The position numbers and the translations under genes are program-made. Positions 1 through 8,889 of a DNA stretch of 26,203 nt are shown piece after piece. This DNA is from Planctomycetota bacterium (GTDB taxonomy: Bacteria; Planctomycetota; Planctomycetia; Pirellulales; Thermoguttaceae), in the NCBI GenBank assembly GCA_021784975.1, contig JAJYGU010000004.1:1-26203 (forward strand), read 5' to 3'. The notes beneath the pieces are model-generated. The model did not search any database, was not told where the DNA came from, and was given only the letters and a program-made list of their open reading frames with translations. The first letter of the stretch is position 1, and each line of letters opens with the position of its first letter.

Positions 1-1404
1 ACCTGCGTGGGAGCCATCGGCTTCAGCCTGCGGGAGAACAAGGTCTACGTGTTCAAGGCCAAGGCCACCCTGGTGGCCATGGGCGGGGCGGTGCACGTCT
101 TCAAGCCGCGATCCACCGGCGAGGGCTTCGGCCGCTCCTGGTATCCGCCCTTTAACTCCGGGGCCAGCGCCTTCTTCACCATCTACGGCGGCGCCGAGAT
201 GACCTGCCAGGAAGTCCGTTTCATCCCCGTCCGCTTCAAGGACGCCTACGGCCCGGTGGGGGCGTGGTTCCTGCTGTTCAAGGCCATCGCCACCAACGCC
301 CGCGGCGGCAACTACATGCGGGAGAACGCCGCCGAGTTGGACAAGTGGGAGCCCTACGGCAAGGTCAAGCCGGCCCCGGCCAACATCCGCAACTGGCTGA
401 TGATGCTGGACGTGATGGACGGCAAGGGGCCGATCTACATGCAGACCGCCGAGGCGATCAAGCAGATCGCCGAGAAGGCCCCCGACGAGAAGGCCGCCAA
501 GAAGAAGCTCAAAGAGCTGGAGGCCGAGGCCTGGGAAGACTTCTTGGACATGACCATTTCGCAGGCCATCCTCTGGGCGGCCAGCAACGTCGAGCCCGAG
601 GTCAAGCCTTCGGAAATCATGGCCTGCGATCCGTACTTCATCGGCTCGCACTCCGGGGCCTCCGGGGCCTGGGTCTCCGGTCCCGACGACCTGCAGAGCA
701 ACGGCAGCAAGGCCGAGTACTGCTGGGGCTACCCCAACATGACCACCGTCAAGGGCATGTTTGCCGCCGGCGACGCGTCGGGGGCCTCCAGCCACAAGTT
801 CTCCTCCGGTTCGCACGCCGAGGGGCGGATCGCCGGCAAGGCGGCCATCGCCTACGCGGTGGACCATAAGAACCCGCCCAAAGTGGACCAGGCCCAGGTC
901 GACGCCCTCAAGGCCGAGATCCTCAAGCCGCTGGGCACCTATGCCCAACACAAGGGCGACACCACCGATCCCGACGTCAACCCCAACTACATTCGTCCCA
1001 AGCAGTTCATGTACCGCTTGCAGAAGATCATGGACGAGTACGCCGGCGGGGTGTCGAGCCAGTTCAAGACCAGCGACAAGCTCCTGGAAAAGGGGCTTGA
1101 ATTGCTGGCCTTCCTCAAGGAAGACGCCGGTGCCTTGGCGGCCGAAAACCAGCACGAGCTGATGCGCTGCTGGGAGAACGTCCACCGCATGTACCAGGCG
1201 GAAGCCCACGTCCGCTCGATCCTTTTCCGCGAAGAGACGCGCTGGCCGGGCTACTACTTCCGCACCGACAAACCGCGGATGGACAACAACGAGTGGCGGG
1301 CCTTCTGCAACTGCGTCTACAACCGCCAGAGCGGCGAGTGGACCATGATGAAGAAGCCGGTGAAGTACCTGACCCAGGAAGTCTCGGACTACGACGCCGA
1401 CTAG
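1..1404 (+). CDS. aprA: Adenylylsulfate (APS) reductase alpha subunit, 3' part (N-terminus outside window)
   Basis: This frame is open from the first base, so the start lies upstream; about 467 residues of a protein usually near 650 are present. AprA is the FAD subunit of cytoplasmic APS reductase, which reduces APS to sulfite and AMP. Family landmarks are visible: the segment reading PVRFKDAYGPVGAWF contains the substrate-site arginine (codon at 232-234), and the IGSHSGASGAW segment contains the active-site histidine (codon at 649-651). The end reads WTMMKKPVKYLTQEV, typical of AprA. The ferredoxin-like partner aprB would be expected just upstream. Position ahead of qmoABC fits the usual electron route to AprBA. 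The fold of the fumarate reductase family is an alternative, but the details match AprA closely. Confidence 0.97.
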   Translation, partial: TCVGAIGFSLRENKVYVFKAKATLVAMGGAVHVFKPRSTGEGFGRSWYPPFNSGASAFFTIYGGAEMTCQEVRFIPVRFKDAYGPVGAWFLLFKAIATNARGGNYMRENAAELDKWEPYGKVKPAPANIRNWLMMLDVMDGKGPIYMQTAEAIKQIAEKAPDEKAAKKKLKELEAEAWEDFLDMTISQAILWAASNVEPEVKPSEIMACDPYFIGSHSGASGAWVSGPDDLQSNGSKAEYCWGYPNMTTVKGMFAAGDASGASSHKFSSGSHAEGRIAGKAAIAYAVDHKNPPKVDQAQVDALKAEILKPLGTYAQHKGDTTDPDVNPNYIRPKQFMYRLQKIMDEYAGGVSSQFKTSDKLLEKGLELLAFLKEDAGALAAENQHELMRCWENVHRMYQAEAHVRSILFREETRWPGYYFRTDKPRMDNNEWRAFCNCVYNRQSGEWTMMKKPVKYLTQEVSDYDAD

Positions 1405-1678
1405 CCGCCGATCGAGTTTTTCGGGGACTTCGGGCGCCGCCAGGCGGCGCCCGAAGCCCCAATGTGGCAAGAGCACGGCAAAACGGATCAGGAACCTTTT
1501 GCCGCAAGTGCGTCCGCGAATCAGCCCGGGCCTCGCGCCCGGTCTGCCAGCGCGGTTCCTGAGCCCTTTTCTCGGCCTCAAGCGTTCCGGGAAAAGCGGG
1601 CAGGTCGCCCGTCGGCCCCGGCCGGCAGGGCGGTTCTCGCCCACATGGCGCCCTTATCCTTCACCAAGGAGAGACGCG
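1405..1678. other. Intergenic stretch with hairpins, no gene seen
   Basis: This 274-base gap is the longest in the window. It begins with the strong hairpin listed separately. Further on, CAGGAACC at 1489-1496 is matched by its inverted copy GGTTCCTG at 1554-1561. Between them lies a GC-rich stem, GGGCCTCGCGCCC. A purine-rich ribosome-binding site, AAGGAGAG, ends at 1673. A reading frame in phase with the downstream gene crosses part of the gap, but it lacks family features and has no ribosome site. The rest may be a decayed palindromic repeat or a promoter region; I could not identify promoter boxes. Confidence 0.5.
1428..1456. terminator. Perfect 14-bp inverted repeat just after aprA (hairpin, possible terminator or attenuator)
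   Basis: CTTCGGGCGCCGCC at 1428-1441 is followed by one base and then its exact reverse complement at 1443-1456. It begins 23 bases after the aprA stop codon. The RNA would form a very stable hairpin. There is no run of T after it, so it is not a textbook intrinsic terminator. It could stabilise the upstream apr message or reduce read-through to the downstream genes. Confidence 0.6.
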
Positions 1679-1963
1679 ATGGCTGAGATGCCGACAGTTT
1701 GCCCGCATTGTGGCAGCCGCCTGCAGAAATGGCGAGTGCCGGATGGGGCCAATTGGGTCGAGGAGTTTTTCTACGTCTGTTTCAACGACGAGTGTTCCTA
1801 CTATCAAGAGGGCTGGGACTGGATGAGATCGCAGTTCAACCAGGCGGCCTCCTACCGCTACATGGTCAATCCGACCAGCGGGTCCGCTTCGCCCTTGCCG
1901 GTCTGGTCGGCCTCCGCCATGCGCGAGTTGATTGTGGAGGAGCAGGAAGGAGGCCAGGCATGA
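1679..1963 (+). CDS. Small zinc-finger protein (ogr/Delta-like zinc ribbon)
   Basis: The protein has 94 residues. Two cysteine pairs are seen: CPHC near residues 8-11 and a C-x4-C pair in YVCFNDECSYY around residues 33-38. The arginine and aromatic residues between them fit the short zinc ribbon known as ogr/Delta-like. The ATG at 1679 is chosen because AAGGAGAG precedes it at suitable distance and the family motif starts right after it; the longer open frame upstream has no family character. The stop overlaps the next start (ATGA), so the two genes are probably co-translated. Small zinc-ribbon proteins of this sort occur near sulfate-respiration genes in other sulfate reducers, from memory. 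The function is unknown; an assembly or regulatory role for Apr/Qmo is only an inference. Confidence 0.8.
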   Translation: MAEMPTVCPHCGSRLQKWRVPDGANWVEEFFYVCFNDECSYYQEGWDWMRSQFNQAASYRYMVNPTSGSASPLPVWSASAMRELIVEEQEGGQA

Positions 1964-2802
1964 GCGGACCACAGTGCTCCTGCGGCGCGGGCGCCGAACT
2001 CCGCGAAAAGATCTTGGCCGAGGCCCCGCGGCTCGGTCCCGGCGACGTATTCCGGTTCGCCTGTCATCCCGGCGTTTCCTGTTACAATCGCTGTTGCGCC
2101 GATGTGAACATCTTCCTTTCGCCTTACGACGTGCTGCGGATGCGGAAGCGGTTGGGGATGGACTCGGGGGAGTTTCTCCGCAAGTATACGCTCCTGCCGG
2201 TCCACAAAGAGATGAAGACCCCGGCCGTGCTGTTGCGGATGAACGACGACGCGGCCAAGACCTGCCCGTTCGTGTGCGAGAAGGGTTGCAGCATCTACGC
2301 CGACCGGCCTTGGCCCTGCCGCATGTTCCCCCTGGGGCTGGCGGCTCAGAAGGATACGCCGGACGGCTGGCAGGGGGAGCGTTTCTACTTCTTACTCAAG
2401 GAAGAAGTGTGCCAGGGGTTTCACGAGGCACGAGAGTGGACGGTGGCCCAGTGGCTCGAAGACCAGAAGGTCGACGAATACGACCGATGGGGCGAGCCGT
2501 ACAAGGAGTTGACCCTCCACCCGTTCTTCGAGGGCGGAGGCGTCCTGCCACCCGAAAAGCTGCACATGTTGTACACCGCCTGCTACGACCTGGACGCCTT
2601 CCGGCGATTCGTCTTCGAGAGCACGCTATTGGAGCGGTTCGAGGTGGACGCCGATTTTGTCGAGCAGATGCGGTACGATGACGAAGAGCTGCTGCGGTTC
2701 GCGTTCCTGTGGCTGCGGTTCAGCTTGTTCGGCGAACGAACCATGATGTTGAAGGACGGCGCGATCGAAGCGATCAAAGGCAAGCCGGCCCAAGGGGGCT
2801 GA
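1960..2802 (+). CDS. YkgJ-family cysteine-cluster protein
   Basis: The protein has 280 residues. Near residues 35-47 it shows the family signature of cysteines spaced as in CHPGVSCYNRCC, and further cysteines follow in the CPFVCEKGCSIYADRPWPCRMFPL region. That last segment, with a conserved RPxxCRxFP pattern, is the hallmark of YkgJ proteins, which are thought to bind zinc or an Fe-S cluster. It starts inside the stop of the zinc-finger gene, behind GGAAGGAGG at 1945-1953. Its place between apr and qmo suggests a job in maturation or stability of one of these Fe-S/flavin complexes. This is an inference; no biochemical role is established that I can name. The C-terminal half after residue 150 has no motif I recognise. 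Confidence 0.85.
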   Translation: MSGPQCSCGAGAELREKILAEAPRLGPGDVFRFACHPGVSCYNRCCADVNIFLSPYDVLRMRKRLGMDSGEFLRKYTLLPVHKEMKTPAVLLRMNDDAAKTCPFVCEKGCSIYADRPWPCRMFPLGLAAQKDTPDGWQGERFYFLLKEEVCQGFHEAREWTVAQWLEDQKVDEYDRWGEPYKELTLHPFFEGGGVLPPEKLHMLYTACYDLDAFRRFVFESTLLERFEVDADFVEQMRYDDEELLRFAFLWLRFSLFGERTMMLKDGAIEAIKGKPAQGG

Positions 2803-2803
2803 A

Positions 2804-2880
2804 GGGGACAGGCACATTTTTCGGCCTCCGGGCGTGGATTTGGACCATGGCCAAGCGGGCCGAAGAATGAGCCAGTCCCT
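2804..2880. repeat. Palindromic repeat, family A copy 1
   Basis: The left arm starts GGGGACAGGCACATTTTT at 2804 and runs to 2826. The right arm at 2858-2880 ends in GAATGAGCCAGTCCCT and pairs with the left apart from about four mismatches over 23 bases. The copy begins two bases after the YkgJ stop codon. The same arms recur at 21497-21573 and 22157-22233. Confidence 0.9.
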
Positions 2881-2910
2881 GGCCGGTGAATGCGACAAGG
2901 CGAATAAGCT

Positions 2911-4191
2911 ATGAGTGGAAACGGTTCCAAAGGCAAAGTGCTGGTCATCGGCGGGGGAATCAGCGGCATCACCGCAGCCATTGAGGCCTCGGAGGCCGGC
3001 TGCGAGGTGGTGCTGGTCGAGCAGAACCCGTACCTCGGGGGCCGGGTGGCCCAGATGCACCAGTACTTCCCCAAGCTTTGCCCGCCGACTTGCGGGCTGG
3101 AGATGAACCTGCGCCGCCTCCGCGCCAGCAGCCGCATCCAGGTGCTGACGCTTTCGACGGTCGAGCGGATCGCCGGCTCGCCGGGGCGTTACCAGGCCAC
3201 CATTCGCTGCAATCCGCGGCGGGTGACCCGCAAGTGTACGGCGTGCGGGGCTTGCGTGGCCGCCTGCCCCGCCGAGCGGCCCGACGAGTTCAACTGCGGG
3301 ATGAGCTCGACCAAGGCCATTTATATGCCGTTCGAGATGGCCTACCCGCTGCAATACGTCATTGACGAAGGCACTTGCCGGGGGACCGCCTGCGGCAAGT
3401 GCGTGCCCGCCTGCCCCTATCAGGCCATCGACCTGGAGATGAAGCCCAAGACGATCGAGATCGAGGCCCAGGCGGTGATTTGGGCGACCGGCTGGGCGCC
3501 CTACGACGCCGCCAAGATCGAAGGCCTCGGTTTTGGCGCCTGCCGGAACGTGATTACCAATCTGATGCTGGAGCGGCTGGCCTCGCCCGGCGGACCGACT
3601 GCCGGGAAGATCCAGCGGCCTTCGGACGGAAAAGAAATCCAGAGCGTCGCCTTCGTGCAGTGCGCCGGCTCGCGGGACGAAAACTATCTGAAACATTGTT
3701 CCGGCGTGTGCTGCATGGCGTCGCTGAAGCAATCTCGCTACGTCCGCGACCAATATCCGAACGCGGAGATCTACATTTTTTACATCGACGTCCGTTCGCC
3801 CGGCCGGCTGGAAGATTTCTATGCCCAGGTGCAGAAAGACGCCAAGGTCCATCTGATCAAGGGCAAGGTGGCGAAAGTCCACGAGGATGGTGCCGACGGG
3901 GCGGTGGTGGTCGAGGCCGAAGACGCGCTTTCCGGCCGTCGCGTGGCCCAAAAAGTCGATCTGGTAGTGCTGGCCACCGGGGTGGCGCCGAACAGTGGAT
4001 CGGTTCGCTTGGAATTGGGCGGAGCCTTGCAGCACGACGAGCACGGCTTCGTGAACGGCGATCAGCCGTTGGCCGGATTACTGGCAGCCGGGTGCGCCAA
4101 GCGGCCGGCCGATGTGGCCTCGTGCGTGCGGGACGCCACCGGCGCCGCCTTGAAAGCCTTACAGTGTTGCGTGGAAGGTAGCCGTGGATAA
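2911..4191 (+). CDS. qmoA: Quinone-interacting membrane-bound oxidoreductase subunit A
   Basis: QmoA is a soluble FAD and Fe-S protein of the HdrA family, part of the complex that passes menaquinol electrons to APS reductase. Length, 426 residues, fits the family. The N-terminal dinucleotide-binding motif GGGISG lies at residues 14-19. Cysteines follow at 109, 112, 115 and 119 and at 156, 161, 164 and 168, consistent with two cubane clusters; the second has one extra residue in its first spacing. A second flavin-type motif is seen in VVLATGVAPNSG near residue 355. The CPPTCGLEMNLRR segment near residue 55 is shared with HdrA-like proteins. The ATG at 2911 has only a weak upstream AAGG. The stop overlaps the qmoB start by eight bases. 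Confidence 0.96.
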   Translation: MSGNGSKGKVLVIGGGISGITAAIEASEAGCEVVLVEQNPYLGGRVAQMHQYFPKLCPPTCGLEMNLRRLRASSRIQVLTLSTVERIAGSPGRYQATIRCNPRRVTRKCTACGACVAACPAERPDEFNCGMSSTKAIYMPFEMAYPLQYVIDEGTCRGTACGKCVPACPYQAIDLEMKPKTIEIEAQAVIWATGWAPYDAAKIEGLGFGACRNVITNLMLERLASPGGPTAGKIQRPSDGKEIQSVAFVQCAGSRDENYLKHCSGVCCMASLKQSRYVRDQYPNAEIYIFYIDVRSPGRLEDFYAQVQKDAKVHLIKGKVAKVHEDGADGAVVVEAEDALSGRRVAQKVDLVVLATGVAPNSGSVRLELGGALQHDEHGFVNGDQPLAGLLAAGCAKRPADVASCVRDATGAALKALQCCVEGSRG

Positions 4192-6436
4192 GAACGAGAA
4201 GAAAATCGCCGTTTGCATTTGTGGCGGCTGCGACATCGGCAAGTCGCTCGATCTGGAGGCCCTGGCGAAAGTCGCCGGCGAAGAGGGAGCGGCAGTCTGC
4301 CGCACCCATCCCTTCCTGTGCAGCGATGAAGGGGTCGAGCTGATCCGCAAAGAAGTGGCCGCCGGGGCCAACACGCTGGTGGTGGCCGGCTGTTCGCCGC
4401 GGTTCAACACCGACACCTTCGCGGTGGACGGCTGCTTCACCGAGCGGGTCAACCTGCGGGAACTGGTCGTCTGGAGCCACCCAGCCAACGACGAAGATAC
4501 CCAGATGCTGGCCGACGACTACCTGCGGATGGGCATTACCCGGGCGAAAAAGGCGGCCATCCCCGAGCCGTTCTCCACCGAGATCGACAAGACGATTCTG
4601 GTGGTCGGCGGCGGGCAGACCGGCATGGCGGCGGCCTTGGCAGCCGCCCAAGCCGGCTACCAAGTCGTGCTGGTCGAAAAGGAGCCGGAGCTCGGCGGGT
4701 TCGGGAAAAAGTGCGCTCGCAAGTTCCCCAGCACGGCGCCCTACCGGGACCTCGAACCGATCGGGCTTGAGGCCACCGTACAACAAATCCAGCAGAATCC
4801 GCGGATCAAAGTCAACCTGGCTACGGCCATCGAAGAGATCAGCGGTCAGCCCGGCCAGTTCGACGTGCGGCTGAAGACCAACGGCACGGACAACCAGCTC
4901 CGCGTCGGGGCCATCGTCCAGGCCACCGGCTGGAAGCCCTACGATGCCTCGCGGTTGGGGCATCTCGGCGGCGGCCGCTATCCGAACGTGGTCACCAATG
5001 TCGAGATGGAGCAACTGTTGGCCTCCGGCAAGCTATTGCGTCCCTCCGACGGCAAGCCCGCCCGGCGAATCGCCTTCATTCAGTGTGCCGGCTCACGCGA
5101 CGAGTCGCACCTGCCCTATTGCTCGGCGGTCTGCTGCCGTGTCTCTCTGAAGCAGGCCATCTGGGCCCGCGAGTTGGACGCTCAGACACAGGCCTACGTG
5201 CTCTACAAGGACATTCGAGCGCCGGGACAATACGAAGATTTCTACCGCCGGGCCCAGGAAGATCCGCAAATCTTCTTCACCAAGGGCGAGGTGCTTTCGG
5301 TGGAGGAGACTGCCAATCACAACCTGCTGGTCAACGTCGAGAATACGCTGATCGACCAAAAGATTCAGGTCGAGGCGGACCTGGTGGTCCTGGCCACCGG
5401 GATGGTGCCGGTGTCGGCCGACAGCGAGGCCATCCGCAAGTATCGCGACGCCAAGGCGGTGATCGCCAAGGGCGAAGCGGGCGCCCAACTGGAGGCCGCC
5501 AAAGAAACCGTCGAGAAGCTGAAAGAGCACGAGGGGACGGACGTGTTGCGCCTTACGTACCGGCAAGGCCCGGACCTGCCGGTGCTGAAGTACGGCTTCC
5601 CCGATTCGCACTTCATTTGCTTCCCCTACGAGACCCGGCGAACGGGCATCTACGCGGCCGGTTGCGTCCGGGCTCCGGCGGATTCGGTCTCCTGCCGCGA
5701 GGACGCGGCCGGGGCGGCCCTGAAGGCCATCCAATGTCTGGAGCTGGCCACCGGCGGGGCGGCCGTGCATCCCCGCTGGGAAGACCGCTCCTATCCGGAT
5801 TTCGCCCTGCAGCGTTGCACCCAGTGCAAGCGTTGCACCGAGGAATGCCCTTTCGGCACCTTGAACGAGGACGTCAAGGGCACGCCGCAGCCGAATCCGA
5901 CTCGCTGCCGACGGTGCGGCATCTGCCTCGGCGCCTGCCCCGAGCGGATCATCTCCTTTGCCGACTATTCCATCGACATCATCTCCTCGATGATCAAGTC
6001 GGTGCAAGTGCCCGACGAGTTCGAGGAGAAGCCCCGGTTGCTGGGACTGGTATGCGAAAATGACGCCTACCCGGCCCTGGACCTGGCCGGCATGGCCCGG
6101 ATGCAGCACAGTGCCATGATTCGCTTTATTCCGGTGCGTTGCCTGGGGTCGGTCAACGTGGTATGGATCGCCGACGCTCTGGCCCGCGGCTTCGACGGCA
6201 TCTTGCTGGTCGGCTGCAAGTCGGGCGAGGACTACCAGTGTCACTTCATCCGCGGCAGCGAGCTGATGGGCACCCGCAGCGACAACATCCGCGAGAAGCT
6301 CAAACAGCTTGCCTTGGAGGAGGAGCGGGTGCGGATCGAGGAGTTGGCCATCGCCGACTTCCGCCGGCTGCCGCAGATCGTCAACGAATTCGCGGCCCAG
6401 ATCGAGGAAATCGGCTTGAATCCCTTCAAAGGGTAG
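4184..6436 (+). CDS. qmoB: Quinone-interacting membrane-bound oxidoreductase subunit B (HdrA-MvhD-like)
   Basis: QmoB has 750 residues. It combines an HdrA-like flavoprotein with a C-terminal MvhD-like domain. The FAD motif GGGQTG starts at residue 142. Two ferredoxin-type clusters are seen at C545/548/551/555 and C575/578/581/585. The region after about residue 618 carries cysteines in CEND, RCLG and GCKSGEDYQCHF, as in MvhD, where they bind a 2Fe-2S centre. The start is a GTG at 4184, chosen because GGAAGG sits five bases upstream and because the next ATG codons lie far inside the conserved part. In the complex it works with QmoA and QmoC at the cytoplasmic face and docks with AprBA. A flavin-based confurcation role has been proposed for this family. 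Confidence 0.96.
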   Translation: MDKNEKKIAVCICGGCDIGKSLDLEALAKVAGEEGAAVCRTHPFLCSDEGVELIRKEVAAGANTLVVAGCSPRFNTDTFAVDGCFTERVNLRELVVWSHPANDEDTQMLADDYLRMGITRAKKAAIPEPFSTEIDKTILVVGGGQTGMAAALAAAQAGYQVVLVEKEPELGGFGKKCARKFPSTAPYRDLEPIGLEATVQQIQQNPRIKVNLATAIEEISGQPGQFDVRLKTNGTDNQLRVGAIVQATGWKPYDASRLGHLGGGRYPNVVTNVEMEQLLASGKLLRPSDGKPARRIAFIQCAGSRDESHLPYCSAVCCRVSLKQAIWARELDAQTQAYVLYKDIRAPGQYEDFYRRAQEDPQIFFTKGEVLSVEETANHNLLVNVENTLIDQKIQVEADLVVLATGMVPVSADSEAIRKYRDAKAVIAKGEAGAQLEAAKETVEKLKEHEGTDVLRLTYRQGPDLPVLKYGFPDSHFICFPYETRRTGIYAAGCVRAPADSVSCREDAAGAALKAIQCLELATGGAAVHPRWEDRSYPDFALQRCTQCKRCTEECPFGTLNEDVKGTPQPNPTRCRRCGICLGACPERIISFADYSIDIISSMIKSVQVPDEFEEKPRLLGLVCENDAYPALDLAGMARMQHSAMIRFIPVRCLGSVNVVWIADALARGFDGILLVGCKSGEDYQCHFIRGSELMGTRSDNIREKLKQLALEEERVRIEELAIADFRRLPQIVNEFAAQIEEIGLNPFKG

Positions 6437-6448
6437 AGTGTGTGGAGT

Positions 6449-7645
6449 ATGGCAGACGCACAGCGCATTGCACCGGACAGTGAGTTCCTCCACGGCGTGT
6501 TGGCCGCGGGCGGCGAGGACTTGAAGAAGTGCTTCCAGTGCGCCACCTGTTCGACGGTCTGCGAGCTGTCGCCGGCCGAGAGGCCGTTTCCCCGCAAGGA
6601 AATGATCTGGGCCCAGTGGGGGCTGAAGGACCGGCTGGTGGCCGATCCCGACATTTGGCTGTGCCACCAGTGCAACGATTGCTCGACCCGCTGCCCGCGC
6701 GGGGCCCGGCCGGGAGACGTGTTGGCGGCTGTGCGGCGGCAGGCGGTGGCGCACTACGCCACACCGCGGGCGCTGGGCCGTTACGCGCAGGAAGTGAAAT
6801 ATCTGCCGGTGATGTTCCTGGTGTCGGCCGGCTTGCTCCTGCTGGCCCTGGCGGTCAAGCAGCCACTCTGGCAGTCGGGGAAAGGCGTTCTGCACTATCT
6901 CGACCACCCAGGGTTCTACGCGGAGCTGTTTCCACATTGGTTGTTGATCGGATTCTTCAGTTTTTTCTGGGGCCTGTCGATGCTGGGCGGACTGGTGGGC
7001 ATCGTGCGATTCTGGCAAGCCATGCAGGCTGCCGATAAGGCTGCCGGCCGCTACACGCCCAAAACGGGGATCGTGGCCAGCCTCGTCGCGGTGCTGCTGG
7101 CCCTGGTCCGTCACGACAACTTTGCCAAGTGCAAGGCCGGCGCCCCGCGGCGGCTTGCCCACCTGGGGGCCTTCTACGGGTTCCTGACGCTCTTCGTGGT
7201 GAGCGTCTGGGCGGTGATCGTGTTGTACATGATCAACCCGCTGGCCCACCACTACTTCGATTACCCGTTCCACCTGTGGAATCCTTGGAAGCTGCTGGCC
7301 AATGCAGGCTGCGTCGCCTTGATTGGCGGTTGCCTGCTGGCCATTCGCGAGCGGATGCAGGACCAGGCCCACGCCGGGGCGAGCACCTCGTTCGATTGGG
7401 TGCTGGTGTGGGTGCTGCTGAGCGTGGGAGTCACCGGGCTGTTGACCGAGGTCCTTCGCTTCGCCGCCGAGCCCGCCGGATTGGCCGTGCTTAAATACAC
7501 CGCTTATACCGTCTACTTCGCGCACCTTGTGCTGGTATTCCAACTGTTGGTCTACCTGCCTTACTCGAAGTTCGCCCATCTTCTGTACCGTACCACGGCT
7601 CTGGTTTACGCCGAGCATACCGGACGAAACACCAACCACACTTAA
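6449..7645 (+). CDS. qmoC: Quinone-interacting membrane-bound oxidoreductase subunit C
   Basis: QmoC fuses an HdrC-like ferredoxin domain to an HdrE/NarI-like haem b membrane domain. Cysteines at residues 28, 31, 34, 38 and 72, 75, 78, 82 make two 4Fe-4S sites. From about residue 110 several hydrophobic helices follow, with histidines suited to haem ligation, for example in RHDNFAKC and HLGAFYGF. This subunit takes electrons from menaquinol. I take the ATG at 6449 as start because MADAQRIAPDSEF looks like the family N-terminus. A GTG at 6440 with AAAGGG six bases upstream is a real alternative and would add three residues. The qmoB stop is 12 bases before. Confidence 0.95.
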   Translation: MADAQRIAPDSEFLHGVLAAGGEDLKKCFQCATCSTVCELSPAERPFPRKEMIWAQWGLKDRLVADPDIWLCHQCNDCSTRCPRGARPGDVLAAVRRQAVAHYATPRALGRYAQEVKYLPVMFLVSAGLLLLALAVKQPLWQSGKGVLHYLDHPGFYAELFPHWLLIGFFSFFWGLSMLGGLVGIVRFWQAMQAADKAAGRYTPKTGIVASLVAVLLALVRHDNFAKCKAGAPRRLAHLGAFYGFLTLFVVSVWAVIVLYMINPLAHHYFDYPFHLWNPWKLLANAGCVALIGGCLLAIRERMQDQAHAGASTSFDWVLVWVLLSVGVTGLLTEVLRFAAEPAGLAVLKYTAYTVYFAHLVLVFQLLVYLPYSKFAHLLYRTTALVYAEHTGRNTNHT

Positions 7646-7662
7646 ACGAAAGGGAGAGTCCT

Positions 7663-8868
7663 ATGATCAAGCCGCACGGCTCGGACACGTTGCGTCCCCT
7701 CTACGTCGCCGATGAAGCGAAGCGGGCCAGCCTGCTCAAGGAAGCCGAGACGCTTCCCAAGCTGTTGGTCTGTTCCCAGGCGGCGGCCAACGCAGTGATG
7801 TTGGGCAGCGGATACTTCAACCCGCTGGCCGGCTACATGAACCTGCAAGATTCGCTGGCAGTGGCCGAGAAGATGAAGACCACCGCCGGGCTGTTCTGGC
7901 CGGTGCCGATCGTCAACGTGGTGGCCGACGCCTCCGCCCTCCGCGGCGCCAAGCGGATCGCCCTGTTGGACCCGAACGTGGACGGCAACCCGGTGCTGGC
8001 CATCCAGGACGTCACCTCGATCGACGAGGCCAGCGACGCCCAGATGAAGACCATGGCCGAGAAGATCTTCCGCACCACCGACATGGGCCACCCGGGCGTC
8101 AAGAACTTCCTCTCGGTGGGCAAGTTCTTCGTGGCCGGGCCGATCCAGGTGCTCAACTACTCCTACTTTGCCAGCGAGTTCCCGGAGACCTTCCGCACGG
8201 CGGGCCAGATCCGCGAGATGATCCAGAAGAACGGCTGGAACCAGGTGGTCGCTTTCCAGACCCGAAACCCGATGCACCGCGCCCACGAGGAACTGGTCCG
8301 AATGGCCATGGATCGCGTCGGAGCGGACGGTGCGGTCATCCACATGCTGCTCGGGAAGTTGAAGGCGGGCGACATTCCGGCCGACATCCGCGACGCCTCC
8401 ATCCGCAAGATGGTGGAGCTCTACTTCCCGCCGAACACAGTGGAGATCACCGGCTACGGCTACGACATGCTCTACGCCGGGCCGCGGGAGGCGGTGCTGC
8501 ATGCCGTCTTCCGGCAGAACATGGGGGCCACCCACCTGATCGTCGGCCGCGACCACGCGGGTGTGGGCAGCTACTACGGACCGTTCGACGCCCAGGAGAT
8601 CTTCCACAAGGAAGTCCCCCCAGGCGCGCTGGAAATCAAGATCTTCGAGGCCGACCACACGGCCTACTCCAAGGCGGTGGGCAAGGTCATCATGATGCGT
8701 GAAGCCCCGGCCGGGCACAAGAAGGAGGACTTCGTGTTGCTCTCCGGCACCAAGGTGCGGGAGATGCTCTCCATGGGCCAGGATCTGCCCCCCGAGTTCG
8801 CGCGGCCTGAAGTCGCCCGCATCCTGATGAGCTACTACCAATCGTTGCCCAAGGAGGCCGCCGGGTGA
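7663..8868 (+). CDS. sat: Sulfate adenylyltransferase (ATP sulfurylase), dissimilatory type
   Basis: Sat converts sulfate and ATP to APS and pyrophosphate, the first step of the pathway. Length is 401 residues, as for the single-domain bacterial and archaeal enzyme without an APS-kinase extension. The active-site motif QTRNPMHRAHE lies at residues 199-209, with the HxxH histidines at 205 and 208. The second motif GRDHAG is at residues 295-300. GMG-type variants such as assimilatory CysN/CysD are excluded by these motifs. AAAGGGAGAG ends seven bases before the ATG. It follows qmoC by 17 bases and is probably in the same transcript. Confidence 0.98.
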   Translation: MIKPHGSDTLRPLYVADEAKRASLLKEAETLPKLLVCSQAAANAVMLGSGYFNPLAGYMNLQDSLAVAEKMKTTAGLFWPVPIVNVVADASALRGAKRIALLDPNVDGNPVLAIQDVTSIDEASDAQMKTMAEKIFRTTDMGHPGVKNFLSVGKFFVAGPIQVLNYSYFASEFPETFRTAGQIREMIQKNGWNQVVAFQTRNPMHRAHEELVRMAMDRVGADGAVIHMLLGKLKAGDIPADIRDASIRKMVELYFPPNTVEITGYGYDMLYAGPREAVLHAVFRQNMGATHLIVGRDHAGVGSYYGPFDAQEIFHKEVPPGALEIKIFEADHTAYSKAVGKVIMMREAPAGHKKEDFVLLSGTKVREMLSMGQDLPPEFARPEVARILMSYYQSLPKEAAG

Positions 8869-8889
8869 TTCCCGGCCAGGAGACCGGCC

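Noticed and set aside
1499..1678. N-terminal extension of the zinc-finger gene from an upstream start
   Set aside because: The extra 60 residues are Arg/Pro/Ser-rich and coded by the hairpin-bearing gap. The ribosome site and family motif support the ATG at 1679.
2804..2880. Intrinsic terminator after the YkgJ gene
   Set aside because: The T-run lies inside the left arm and not after the stem, and the same sequence recurs in genes elsewhere, so it is better read as a dispersed repeat.
5093..7639. Very long open frame on the minus strand (848 codons) across the qmoB/qmoC junction
   Set aside because: It is the complement of well-identified qmo genes. High GC content keeps antisense frames open. 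The translation is rich in Gln, Arg, His and Gly with no family motif.
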